Positions 1-12,075 are shown, counted from the first letter of the stretch. The stretch: DNA of 64,000 nt from Chiridota heheva (GCA_020152595.1 JAIGNY010003222.1:363501-427500), one strand, 5' to 3'. Made by a program: numbers and translations. Notes: generated by a model not told the origin, from the sequence alone.

Positions 1-2350
1 CACACACCAAGTCATAAACAATAGGACCCCGGTCATTCTTCCATGCTGCCCCAAGATACCATGCACCAAGTCACAAACAATAGGACCCCGGTCATTCTAC
101 CATGCTGCCCCAAGATACCACCCACCAAGTCATAAACAATAGGACCCCGGTCATTCTTCCATGCTGCCCCAAGATACCACCCACCAAGTCACAAACAATA
201 GGACCCCGGTCATTTTACCGTGCCGCCCCAAGATACCACGCACCAAGTCACAAACAATAGGACCCCGGTCATTCTACCATGCCGCCCCAAGATACCACGC
301 ACCAAGTCATAAACAATAGGACCCGGGTCATTCTTCCATGCTGCCCCAAGATACCACGCACCAAGTCACAAACAATAGGACCCCGGTCATTCTACCATGC
401 CGCCCCAAGATACCACGCACCAAGTCACAAACAATAGGACCCCGGTCATTCTTCCATGCTGCCCCAAGATACCATGCACCAAGCCACAAACAATAGGACC
501 CGGGTCATTCTTCCATGCTGCCCCAAGATACCACGCACCAAGTCACAAACAATAGGACCCTGGTCATTCTTCTATGCTGCCTCAAGATACCACACACCAA
601 ATCACAAACAATAGGACCCCGGTCATTCTACCATGCTGCCCCAAGATACCACGCACCAAGTCACAAACAATAGGACCCTGGTCATTCTTCTATGCTGCCT
701 CAAGATACCACACACCAAATCACAAACAATAGGACCCCGGTCATTCTACCATGCTGCCCCAAGATACCATGCACCAAGTCACAAACAATAGGACCCCGGT
801 CATTCTACCATGCTGCCCCAAGATACCGTGCACCAAGTCACAAACAATAGGACCCCGGTCATTCTTCCATGCTGCCCCAAGATACCACGCACCAAGTCAC
901 AAACAATAGGACCCCGGTCATTCTACCATGCTGCCCCAAGATACCATGCACCAAGCCACAAACAATAGGACCCGGGTCATTCTTCCATGCTGCCCCAAGA
1001 TACCACGCACCAAGTCACAAACAATAGGACCCTGGTCATTCTTCTATGCTGCCTCAAGATACCACACACCAAATCACAAACAATAGGACCCTGGTCATTC
1101 TTCCATGCTGCCCCAAGATACCACGCACCAAGTCATAAACAATAGGACCCTGGTCATTCTTCCATGCTGCTTCAAGATACCACGCACCAAGTCACAAACA
1201 ATAGGACCCTGGTCATTCTTCCATGCTGCCCCAAGATACCACCCACCAAGTCACAAACAATAGGACCCCGGTCATTCTTCTATGCTGCCCCAAGATACCA
1301 CGCACCAAGCCACAAACAATAGGACCCGGGTCATTCTTCCATGCTGCCCCAAGATACCACGCACCAAGTCATAAACAATAGGACCCCGGTCATTCTTCCA
1401 TGCTGCCCCAAGATACCACGCATCAAGTCACAAACAATAGGACCCTGGTCATTCTTCCATGCTGCCCCAAGATACCACGTACCAAGTCATAAACAATAGG
1501 ACCCCGGTCATTCTACCATGCTGCCCCAAGATACCACGCACCAAGTCACAAACAATAGGACCCTGGTCATTCTTCCATGCTGCCCCAAGATACCACGCAC
1601 CAAGTCACAAACAATAGGACCCCGGTCATTCTTCTATGCTGCCTCAAGATACCACGCACCAAGTCACAAACAATAGGACCCCGGTCATTCTTCTATGCTG
1701 CCCCAAGATACCACGCACCAAGCCACAAACAATAGGACCCGGGTCATTCTTCCATGCTGCCCCAAGATACCACGCACCAAGTCATAAACAATAGGACCCT
1801 GGTCATTCTACCATGCTGCCTCAAGATACCACACACCAAATCACAAACAATAGGACCCTGGTCATTCTACCATGCTGCCCCAAGATACCACGCACCAAGT
1901 CACAAACAATAGGACCCTGGTCATTCTTCCATGCTGCCCCAAGATACCACGCACCAAGTCATAAACAATAGGACCCTGGTCATTCTTCCATGCTGCCCCA
2001 AGATACCACGCACCAAGTCACAAACAATAGGACCCCGGTCATTCTACCATGCTGCCCCAAGATACCACGCACCAAGTCACAAACAATAGGACCCTGGTCA
2101 TTCTTCCATGCTGCCCCAAGATACCACGCGCAAGTCACAAACAATAGGACCCGGTCATTCTACCATGCTGCCCCAAGATACCATGCACCAAGTCACAAAC
2201 AATAGGACCCCGGTCATTCTACCATGCTGCCCCAAGATACCACGCACCAAGTCACAAACAATAGGACCCTGGTCATTCTTCCATGCTGCCCCAAGATACC
2301 ATGCACCAAGTCACAAACAATAGGACCCTGGTCATTCTTCCATGCTGCCC
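1..2350. repeat. 59-bp minisatellite, about 40 units
   Basis: Head-to-tail 59-bp units begin CACCAAGTCACAAACAATAG and continue through a GGTCATTC and a TGCTGCCCCAAGATACC block. Variants (CCCC, CCTG or CCGG after GGA, and CAC, CAT or TAC changes) are interspersed. The array continues beyond the left edge. At its right end the last unit runs directly into a LINE coding sequence at 2350. Confidence 0.95.
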
Positions 2351-2790
2351 CATTTCTCTGGAATTCGCTTCCATTAAATCTCAGAAACATAACCAATATA
2401 AGTTCATTCAAAAAAAAATTGAAAACTGACTTTGTGCTATAGTTCTTGATTACACCATTATGCTACTATCTGTGTTTGTATATTTGTAACTGTGTGTGGA
2501 TGTGTGTAATTGATGTGTTTGTACTGTTCAGCGCTGCTGATTATTATTTTGATACTAGGTGGTGCTATATAAATACCTACTAAAATTAAGATTAAGATCT
2601 CGAATGTTAACAGAGAAATATTTTCTGATCTTGCCCCCTCCCCCACACCCCCATATAAATTCCTACTAAGGTTTAGATTACGATCTCGAATGTTGACAAC
2701 AATTTTGTATGATGTTTCCACCACCCTACCCCCGCTTCTGGCAGTACTGTTAGCATTGTGTTGTAATTTGCATTGTGTTGTAATCATTAA
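2340..2790 (+). mobile_element. L2/CR1-like LINE 3' end
   Basis: The frame at 2334-2442 reads F-F-H-A-A-P-F-L-W-N-S-L-P, later S-F-K-K-K-L-K-T-D, then a stop. This is the terminal signature of many CR1/L2-type LINE proteins (R-S-F-x-x-A-A-P-x-L-W-N-S-L-P and S-F-K-x-x-L-K-T). The following tail contains an AGCGC and a GCTATATAAATACC motif typical of L2/CR1 3' ends, and a second, diverged copy of that tail near 2650. The element is 5' truncated by, or merged with, the 59-bp array. Confidence 0.75.
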
Positions 2791-3960
2791 TGTAATGTTA
2801 ACATGTTGTAACTGTTAACATTACTGTATGTTGGCATGTTAAGCACTACTGAATAGCATTATATTGACATGTTAAGTACTGCTGCATGTTAAACACTACT
2901 GTTAGCATTATGTTGGCATGTTAAGCACTGCTGCATGTTAAGCACTACTGTTAGCATTATGTTGGCATGTTAAGCACTGCTGCATGTTAAGCACTACTGT
3001 TAGCATTATGTTGGCATGTTAAGCACTGCTGCATGTTAAGCACTACTGTTAGCATGTTGGCATGTTAAGCACTGCTGTAAGCATCATGTTGTCATGTTTA
3101 GCACTACTGTTTGCATTATGTTAAGCACAACTGTTAACATTATGTTGGCATGTTAAGCGCTACTATTATCATTATGATGACATGTAAAGCACTTTACTGT
3201 TAGCATTATGTGGATATGTATTATATGTAAAGCACTACTGTTAGCACCATGTTGGCATGTAAAGCAATTATCGTAGCATTATGTTGTCATGTTAAGCCCT
3301 ACTGTTAGCATTACATTGTATTGACCTGTTAAGCCCCACTGTTAGCATTACATTGTATTGACCTGTTAAGCACTACTGTTTGCATTACATTGGTATGTTA
3401 AGTAAGCACAACTGTTACCATTATGTTGGCATGTTAAGCACTACTGTTAGCATTGTGTTGGCTTGTTAAGCACTACTGTTAGCATTATGTTGACCTGTTA
3501 AGCACTTCTGTTAGCATTGTGTTGGCATGTTATGCACTACTGTTAGCATTATGTTGGCATGTTAAGCACTTCTGTTAGCATTGTATTGGCATGTTAAGTA
3601 CTACTGTTAGCATTATGTTGGCATGCTAAGCACTACTGTTAGCATTATGTTGGCATGTTAACACAACTGTTAGCATTATGTTGACTTGTAAAGCACTACT
3701 GTTAGCATTGTGTTGGCATGCTAAACACTACTGTAAGCTTATGTGACATGCAATGCACTACTGTTAGTATTATGTTGGCATCTTAAGTACTACTGTTAGC
3801 ATTATATTGGCATGGTAAGCACTACTGTTAGCATTATGTTGGCATGTTAAGCATGATGTTAGCATTATATTGGCATGTAAAGCACTACTATAATGTTGTC
3901 GACATAATAAGTAATGCTATTAGCATACAAAGCTCCACTTTTAACATTGTTGGAAGCTAA
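2790..3960. repeat. About 32-bp minisatellite (GTTAGCATTATGTTGGCATG type)
   Basis: Diverged units contain GTTAGCATTATGTTGGCATG followed by TTAAGCACTACT. Spacing varies because blocks are inserted or deleted. Units are clearest at 2900-3060 and 3420-3860. Confidence 0.9.
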
Positions 3961-4094
3961 GCGATATAAAGTAATGTTCTATCTCAATCTTCTTTACATA
4001 CAGATGAGGAGTATGATGTAGTGTGCCCTCGCTTTTACCTGCGTTGTTCTGTTGTGAATTACGGAATTTAACAAAGTAATTGTTGGGTATCAGT

Positions 4095-4795
4095 GAACTT
4101 TTGACATCAGCAGATGTTTGAGATCAACAGACTTGAGATCAGCACACTATTGAGATCAGCAGACTTTTGAGATCAGCAGACGTTTGAAATAAGCAGAGTT
4201 TTGAGATCAGCAGACCTTTGAGATCAGCAGATGTTTGAGATCAGCAGACTTTCGAGATCAGCAGACTTTGAACATCAGCAGACATTTTAGATCAGCAGAC
4301 TTTTGAGATCAGCAGACGTTTGAAATAAGCAGAGTTTTGAGATCAGCAGACGTTTGAGATCAGCAGACGTTTGAAATTAGCAGTTATGAGATCAACATAC
4401 ATTTGAGATCAGCAGACTATTGAGATCAGCAGACGTTTGAGATTAGCAGACATTTGAGATCAGCAGACTTTGGAGATCAGCAGACTTTGGCGATCAGCAG
4501 ACTTTGTACATCAGCAGACTTTGTACATCAGCAGACATTTTAGATCAGCAGACGTTTGAAATTGGCAGAGTTTTGAGATCAGCAGACGTTTGAAATAAGC
4601 AGAGTTTCGAGATCAGCAGACGTTTGAGATCAGCAGACGTTTGAGATCAGCAGACGTTTGAGATTAGCAGACATTTGAGATCAGCAGACTTTGGAGATCA
4701 GCAGACTTTGGAGATCAGCAGACTTTGGAGATCAGCAGACTTTAGAGATCAGCAGACTTTGGAGATCAGCAGAGTTTTGAGATGAGCAGGTATTT
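4095..4795. repeat. 16-bp minisatellite (GAGATCAGCAGACTTT)
   Basis: Around 40 copies of GAGATCAGCAGAC followed by a short TTT or GTTT spacer. A larger repeat pattern is visible (the block at 4180-4330 resembles 4560-4720). No gene. Confidence 0.93.
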
Positions 4796-4834
4796 CACTT
4801 CTGCTTGTGGTGAGCATTAACTCCTGTATCCTAG

Positions 4835-5250
4835 GTGCTATTTCATGCCGAGCAGAGCAACACTTCGAAGGAACACCTTGGAGTCCTGGCACACATGGAC
4901 GTGATTCCTGGGCTTGATGAAGGACGCTGATGCTGTTCTTTTCTTTCAACAAGACATTTTTATATCACCATTCTAACTACACACTGACAGGTAAATTGGA
5001 TATCTTCATAAACCTCCCACTAAAATGGTTTTTTTTTTGTATTAAAACTTCTTGTGATTGCAAGAAAGACTTTTGTTTCAAGCAAACAAAATTTAATATA
5101 TATGCAAATGAAAAATTGCTGATACATAGTGCTGAAAGCAAAATACTGAAGGAGCTTAATTGAAGGTCATGTTTTATGGTTGATGATGGGTATAATAAAT
5201 CATGTTTTTCTTACAGATCAAAACTGATAAATAAAATCACAATTCAAGAG
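4835..5250 (+). CDS. Possible last exon and 3' UTR of an unidentified gene
   Basis: A good acceptor (ATTAAC branch-like motif, then CTCCTGTATCCTAG) precedes an open frame that runs from GTG at 4835 to a TGA at 4928-4930. It reads V-L-F-H-A-E-Q-S-N-T-S-K-E-H-L-G and ends H-M-D-V-I-P-G-L-D-E-G-R. Its base composition is coding-like, unlike the flanks. Possible poly(A) signals follow at about 5187 and 5230 (AATAAA). I do not recognise the protein. Any upstream exons would have to lie left of the window, because only repeats precede it here. The reverse strand is also open, so this remains a candidate. Confidence 0.35.
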
Positions 5251-5865
5251 TCCTGATTTTTCTTTTAAATGTTTTCCCCGCATATGGGGTAAATATACTT
5301 CTTTGTATCTTCCCTGCATACAGGGTAATTATCCTTCTTCTTTTTTTCGCTTTACATTTATTTGCTTAGCTCATATAACAATAAATAATGCAAATGCACA
5401 GCATTTTTTTGTGCAACAGATACTTTATAACATGCTAAAAAGTGAGGAACAAATTTCTTTCTAAAAATACCACTTATCATTCAAATAATCAAGATTATTC
5501 TGCAAGGATGCAGAGGACTTTATAAAGTTCCAAAATATTGTTCAAGTACATTTTTAACTTTTAATCATAGTGGGAATTTTATTTCTATACTTGGATTCAT
5601 AGGATATAATATTTGGTAAGCAACAATAGTAAATTAAGAGTTTTATCGCAGCCAACACCAAATAAAATATTTATTTTTGACAGCGTCAAGTTAAAATTAA
5701 CCTTAACTTTGAACCATGTCTTAAAGTTCAGCCCAAACATTTCTTGCTATTATGCAATCACAGATAAGATGAATAGTGTCCTCCTTGCAGGAGTTTCGAA
5801 AGGAACAATGGTCATTGTCAAGCTTCTTGATTTGAAGTAACAAACCAGTAAAAAACTCCACACCA
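5251..5865. other. Unassigned intergenic sequence
   Basis: AT-rich sequence with no gene that I can support. Two similar short segments with CCGCATATGGGGTAA and CTGCATACAGGGTAA lie at 5278-5330. Confidence 0.5.
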
Positions 5866-6385
5866 TCAAACCCCAAAACAGGACCAACACCCCTCTGCAC
5901 AGTCGCAACCTCAGGGAAGACATCATTGTCACCCGCATCCACCTCTCCTCTCTCACTCACTCCTATCTCTTTTCTGGCTCCCCTACCCCTCTGCCCCACT
6001 TGTAACACCGACCTCTCTGTCAAGCATTTCTTCGTAACCTGTCCCCTATACCAGAACTCCAAATCTCTTCTCTCCTCACTATCCTCAATCTCGGACCTTT
6101 TCGAAAACAATTCTTCATCAAACATCATCAACTTCCTCCGCAACAACCTCTTCCACCACATTTAACTTCTTCCTCCCCTCTCTTTCTATTCCTAACCTTA
6201 CATACACCTTTCTTTTCTCCCAAAGTTTTTTTTTCTTTCTGCTTTCCCCCCTTATCTCCCTTACAAACCTTTCATCTCCTCACTATCCTAACTCATACAC
6301 CATAATTTATTAACACCCTCTTGGCACATTTGACTCTGACTGTCGCGGTGCCGTTAAACATCAACAAACCTAACCAACCTTGATT
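5866..6385 (+). mobile_element. I-like non-LTR retrotransposon 3' end
   Basis: The frame at 5926-6165 carries L-C-P-T-C-N-T-D-L-S-V-K-H-F-F-V-T-C-P-L-Y. This is the terminal zinc-knuckle-like C-x-x-C-x-H-x-C module of I/Jockey-group LINEs, and it ends at a stop near 6165. The 3' UTR ends with GGCACATTTGACTCTGACTG and GCCGTTAAACATCAACAAACC. The same terminus appears in inverted orientation at 31635, 45945 and 51600, so four copies of the family lie in this window. The copy is severely 5' truncated. Confidence 0.75.
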
Positions 6386-7095
6386 TGAAGTAAAAATGAG
6401 TTACATGTGCATCCAAGAATTCTGTTTGTTACATCTAAACTGAAAGTACCTCAGCTTTATATCACTACTTGTAATAATGGTCTCCTATTTACATTCTCGC
6501 AATCATCGTGAGCTAAATTACCCTTTGTATTACTTCTTTGTACCTTGGTTTAGTTTCCAAGATATAGGATAAAGTCACTCATGCTGATTTCAACACATTT
6601 ATGTACCCTTTGTTGTACTATACAGAAATGCAGTTATTGATTTGACCATAGGCTGGAAACTCTTACAGCATCCCTTAGGGCCTCCCATGCCAGGAGAAAA
6701 AGCTTTCTGTGTAAAAAAGAAAACTTGTTTTTGAGAGTTGTGAAGAATTTTTTGAAGGAAGGAAAGGTTTTAACTTTGTAACCGATTGCAAGTGGCAGAC
6801 AAAGTTCATAGCAGCTCCCTGTCAAGATAGGAGGCCCTTTAATTTAAGATTAGTTGATATCTGAAGTTGTTTCTATTTGTACAAAAATAACCAAGTACGT
6901 GAAGGAACTCGATTGTCCGGAATTTGACATCCTTGCATGGCCATGTGACCCAGATCAAGGCTCAGACAAATTGGTGCTTTGCTAATAGAGGAACTAACTC
7001 CGATTTAACTACTCACTAAACACGATTTCAACGGTATTATGAAATGAAAATATGTGACATATTATTTATATATATATATATTTATAAATATATAT
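6386..7095. other. Unassigned sequence
   Basis: No gene or clear repeat seen. A short AT dinucleotide run at 7065-7095 borders the following triplication. Confidence 0.5.
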
Positions 7096-7097
7096 TA

Positions 7098-7572
7098 TTA
7101 GTTTGGGCTTTTCTATGGGGTGACCATCAACCCTTCTTAGCATCTCATATTATTACATTATGTTATTCAAGAAAACATTCTCGGTTGGATTATAACTCTC
7201 CACTCTACAATACAGTTTTGTATAGTACAATGATATGGAATATAGTATAAATATATATTATTAGTTTGGGCTTTTCTATGGGGTGACCATTAACCCTTCT
7301 TAGCATGTCATATTGTTACGTTATGTTATTCAAGAAAACATTCTCGGTTGGATTATAACTGTCCATTTGACAATACAGAGTTTTGTATAGTACAATGATA
7401 TGGAATATAGTATAAATATATATCATTAGTTTGGGCTTTTTTATGGGGTGACCATCAACCCTTCTTAGCATGTCATATTGTTACGTTATATTATTCAAGA
7501 AAAAGTTCTCGGTTGGATTATTACTGTCCATTTGACAATGCAGAGTTTTGTATAGTACAATAATATGATATA
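7098..7572. repeat. Three tandem copies of a 163-165-bp unit
   Basis: Copies start at 7098, 7261 and 7426 with TTAGTTTGGGCTTTTCTATG. Each contains GGTGACCATCAACCCTTCTTAG and ends ATATGGAATATAGTATAAAT. They are more than 90% alike by eye. A diverged single copy of the first 90 bp lies inverted at 49080-49190, so the unit comes from a dispersed repeat. Confidence 0.9.
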
Positions 7573-8700
7573 ACTCATTTACATATTGGAGGTTAAAGAA
7601 AGACTAGACCCATATAAGTGAGAGTATTTTTTGGTAGGTTTTTTAAATACTGTTTTTAATTATTTTTTTATTTTGTTTTTAACCATCTTAAATTGGTTTA
7701 TAGTTCTCTACATCATTCAAAAGATTTACTGAAGATTTGAGTATCTGGGGAGGGAGGGGGCACTTCTATATGTGAGGTGAATATATGTATGTGTTTTGCA
7801 TAATTTTTGTAGTGTGGGCATCTTTTTTTATTATAAAAAAAAATTAATGTGTCTTTTCTCCATCATTTTCGTTAGTGCAGGTCCCAAAAAATTAGGTTTT
7901 ACTGTGTTAATTTTGTACTGCTGGACCACTTGTACAATATTTTCATTGAATACACATACTGCCGGTATTATAATGCACTTCTTTCATACTGCAGGTATCA
8001 AAATTGTATAATTTCATACTGCAGTTACAAAACATATGTCATACTGCAGCAGGGCAGTAATTCTTATCTTGAAAAGGAAGGGGGAGGCCATGGCCTCATC
8101 CAAAATGTTAGAGAGGGGCAATAGGCAAATTTCTCCCAAAATGTGCTCATTTTAAAAATTCTGCTGAAAGGCAGGGGGACATTCCCCCCAGTACTGCGGG
8201 TATGTTTTTTGATTGGTGGGCTGCACTCCCCTACCATGTTTAGTATGAAGTACCCCCCCCCCCCTCCCCCCGCCGATTCAGTCCCTACAAAAATTGTGTT
8301 CTTGCTTTTGGGTCTAGTGCACCTTTAAACTTGTTATTGGCAGACTTTCACAAATGCCTTTCAGAAACCCTTTCTCTGTGACATCATCACCTTGCAAAGT
8401 TCACTCTTTGAACTCTGGAAGATGTGGTGGGTGTAGCAAGAAGTTACCATTGGCAAAGGTCGGAGATTTTCGATTCTGCGTCTGTGTGTCAAGGAATAGA
8501 TACCATTTCAAGCATATGGTGAATGGTATTTACTTTGTGAATTGTTGTTAAAAGGTCTAGTGACATGCAGCAGTTTACATATGTGAAACAACATTAATTT
8601 CAGAGTAAAATGCCCTTTATTGTACATGCCGAAAAGTTTCTCTTTAAGCCTACCTGCACCTGACACCAGAGGTAATCCTGAAAGCTCAGGTATGACAATT
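7573..8700. other. Unassigned sequence with a C-rich run
   Basis: No supported gene. A poly-C/CCCTCC run lies at 8251-8270. A motif GGTCTAGTGCACCTTTAAAC at 8311-8332 is the reverse complement of one at about 45168 and may mark the end of a dispersed repeat. The frame at 8354-8551 is open but has no recognisable similarity. Confidence 0.4.
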
Positions 8701-8705
8701 ATGTA

Positions 8706-9054
8706 TTAACCCTTACTCTACCATACGGCAATATTATCACCGTTTTGGGTGCCCCATCTTTGACCCTGCCTCCCAAGTGCGTTTTCAAAAAAGTGCTGGT
8801 AAAGGTTCATCAACCCGTGACGACAAGTGTGCTAATTAAAAAATACATGCAGCACAGTCCCGGTGGGCGGCCCACTGGGTCACTAAAGCGGAACGACCAG
8901 ACTCTGCCGCTCGGAAGACAAAGGACTTCAATAATCAGCCTGTGCTTAACCCTTACTCTACCACGCGGCGATATTATCGCCGTTTTGGGTGCCCCATCTT
9001 TGACCCCGCCTCCCAAGCGCGTTTTCCAAAAAGTGCGGGTAGAGTAAGGGTTAA
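8706..9054 (+). mobile_element. piggyBac-like MITE, TTAA-flanked (two overlapping copies)
   Basis: The core copy at 8950-9050 is bounded by TTAA at 8946-8949 and 9051-9054. It has perfect inverted ends CCCTTACTCTACC and GGTAGAGTAAGGG. A second left half with the same TTAACCCTTACTCTACCA start lies at 8706, and its right end is degraded. Both halves contain an inner GGCGATATTATCGCC palindrome (perfect in the second copy) and a shared GTTTTGGGTGCCCCATCTTT block. TTAA duplication with ends starting CCC is the hallmark of piggyBac-type elements. There is no coding capacity. Confidence 0.8.
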
Positions 9055-9985
9055 TGTTCCGTTGTAAAATTTGAAGCAATAAAGCTGAAGTTGCTTTTAG
9101 ATGTCACTAGTTCTTTAATAAGGAACCAGTTGTTGCAGAAATTGAACATGTAGTTTAACCTCTTCTATCATCCTGAGTTCTCCTCGGATAATCAGGATAA
9201 ATGGAACATCTGTTTGATAGAAGAATTGAATTGCTTTTAGATGCAAATTGGCCGAGAAGAAAACTTGCTTTACGGAAGACTGTTTTTAATCCTATTATTT
9301 GTTTACTTCGCTCATATGGAAAATGTAATTATAAAAAGCCTTTGGCATATGTAGGTGAGCAGGTGATGGTTAGATGTTTAAGTTGATTGCAATTCACCAT
9401 TAATTCTTTCAAAGTAACTTTTCAATCACACTAAGTGTAGCCGCCTTTAGCAGAGTTTTTTTCTTTTCTTAATCAAGCCCTGTAAATTCTGTGATCTGTA
9501 TCATAAGATCCATCATTTTGAGAGGATATTTTAGTCATTTGAATTTCTAATGATGAATTAATTATAACTTGAATAGAAAACTTTCAATGGTAATATTACA
9601 TTGAGACTGTCTGTTTCAGATGTATAATAATGATTTGAAGTTCAATTACCTCTATTTTTGTCATTTATATTGTAATTCTGAATATCATACTCTTGACTGT
9701 GCAGTGAAATTGAATTCCAAATCATAATTATCCCATTGCCAAGAGAGCCTTCAGGGTGTTGCAATGTAAGACTGAATGGAAAGAGCAGTTATGTTTATTA
9801 CTTGCAAAAGTGTTGGTATTTTATTCTGTTTATGTTAAATTTGTGATACAATAAGTTGTCTTTGCATAACAGAAGTCAAACAAATTGAATCCTTGCCTCA
9901 AAATTTTTTGAAATTAAGTGTTTTGGGTATGAAAAGAAATTTAAACAATAAGTGGAATGTTGGGTAGAAGATGATAAGTAGATGG
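9055..9985. other. Unassigned sequence
   Basis: AT-rich and without a supported gene. A 61-codon open frame at 9201-9386 has no recognisable motif. Confidence 0.5.
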
Positions 9986-9989
9986 AGGA

Positions 9990-12075
9990 ATTGGGATTAA
10001 GGTGGGACAGGGTTGAATTGTCGTGTGACAGGGTGTGATGGCATGTTGGTATGTGTGATGGCATGTTGGTATGTGTGATGGTATGTGTGATGGCATGTTG
10101 GTATGTGTGATGGCATGTTGGTATGTGTGATGGCATGTTGGGTCGGCATGTGTGACAGGGTGTGATGGCATGTTGGTGAGTTGGCATGTGTGATGGCATG
10201 TTGGTGGGTTGGCATGTGTGATGGTGGGTTGGCATGTGTGATGGTGGGTTGGCATGTGTGATGGTGGGTTGGCATGTGTGATGGTGGGTTGGCATGTTGG
10301 TGGGTTGGCATGTGTGATGGTGGGTTGGCATGTGTGATGGTGGGTTGGCATGTGATGGTGGGTTGGCATGTGTGATGGTGGGTTGGCATGTGTGATGGTG
10401 GGTTGGCATGTGTGATGGTGGGTTGGCATGTGTGATGGTGGGTTGGCATGTGTGATGGTGGGTTGGCATGTGTGATGGTGGGTTGGCATGTGTGATGGTG
10501 GGTTGGCATGTGTGATGGTGGGTTGGCATGTGTGATGGTGGGTTGGCATGTGTGATGGTGGGTTGGCATGTGTGATGGTGGGTTGGCATGTGTGATGGTG
10601 GGTTGGCATGTGTGATGGTGGGTTGGCATGTGTGATGGTGGGTTGGCATGTGTGATGGTGGGTTGGCATGTGTGATGGTGGGTTGGCATGTGTGATGGTG
10701 GGTTGGCATGTGTGATGGTGGGTTGGCATGTGTGATGGTGGGTTGGCATGTGTGATGGTGGCTTGGCATGTGTGATGGTGGCTTGGCATGTGTGATGGTG
10801 GCTTGGCATGTGTGATGGTGGTGCATGTGTGATGGTGGCTTGGCATGTGATGGTGGCTTGGCATGTGTGATGGTGGCTTGGCATGTGTGATGGTGGCTTG
10901 GCATGTGTGATGGTGGGTTGGCATGTGTGATGGTGGGTTGGCATGTGTGATGGTGGGTTGGCATGTGTGATGGTGGCTTGGCATGTGTGATGGTGGGTTG
11001 GCATGTGTGATGGTGGGTTGGCATGTGTGATGGTGGGTTGGCATGTGATGGTGGGTTGGCATGTGTGATGGTGGGTTGGCATGTGTGATGGTGGGTTGGC
11101 ATGTGTGATGGTGGGTTGGCATGTGTGATGGTGGGTTGGCATGTGTGATGGTGGCTTGGCAAGTGTGATGGTGGCTTGGCATGTGTGATGGTGGCTTGGC
11201 ATGTGTGATGGTGGCTTGGCATGTGTGATGGTGGCTTGGCATGTGTGATGGTGGCTTGGCATGTGTGATGGTGGCTTGGCATGTGTGATGGTGGCTTGGC
11301 ATGTGTGATGGTGGCTTGGCATGTGTGATGGTGGCTTGGCATGTGTGATGGTGGCTTGGCATGTGTGATGGTGGCTTGGCATGTGTGATGGTGGCTTGGC
11401 ATGTGATGGTGGCTTGGCATGTGTGATGGTGGCTTGGCATGTGTGATGGTGGCTTGGCATGTGTGATGGTGGCTTGGCAAGTGTGATGGTGGCTTGGCAT
11501 GTGTGATGGTGGCTTGGCATGTGTGATGGTGGGTTGGCATGTGTGATGGTGGCTTGGCATGTGTGATGGTGGCTTGGCATGTGTGATGGTGGCTTGGCAT
11601 GTGTGACAGGGTGGCTTGGCATGTGTGACAGGGTGGCTTGGCATGTGTGACAGGGTGGCTTGGCATGTGTGACAGGGTGGCTTGGCATGTGTGACAGGGT
11701 GGCTTGGCATGTGTGACAGGGTGGCTTGGCATGTGTGACAGGGTGGCTTGGCATGTGTGACAGGGTGGCTTGGCATGTGTGACAGGGTGGCTTGGCATGT
11801 GTGACAGGGTGGCTTGGCATGTGTGACAGGGTGGCTTGGCATGTGTGACAGGGTGGGTTGGCATGTGTGACAGGGTGGGTTGGCATGTGTGACAGGGTGG
11901 GTTGGCATGTGTGACAGGGTGGGTTGGCATGTGGGACAGGGTGGACTGGCATGTGGGACAGGGTGGACTGGCATGTGGGACAGGGTGGACTGGCATGTGG
12001 GACAGGGTGGGCTGGCATGTGGGACAGGGTGGGCAGGCATGTGGGACAGGGTGGGCTGGCATGTGGGACAGGGTG
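9990..12075. repeat. 20/22-bp minisatellite with ordered sub-blocks
   Basis: About 100 units. The left part (about 10200-10745) has units TTGGCATGTGTGATGGTGGG. The middle has units with GGC in place of GGG. The right part (11600-11880) has a 22-bp form with GACAGGGTGG. The last ten units (about 11930-12070) change GTGTG to GTGGG. The units lack stop codons in all three minus-strand frames, which creates overlapping artefactual frames of about 700 codons. Homogeneous sub-blocks indicate local unit amplification. Confidence 0.96.
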
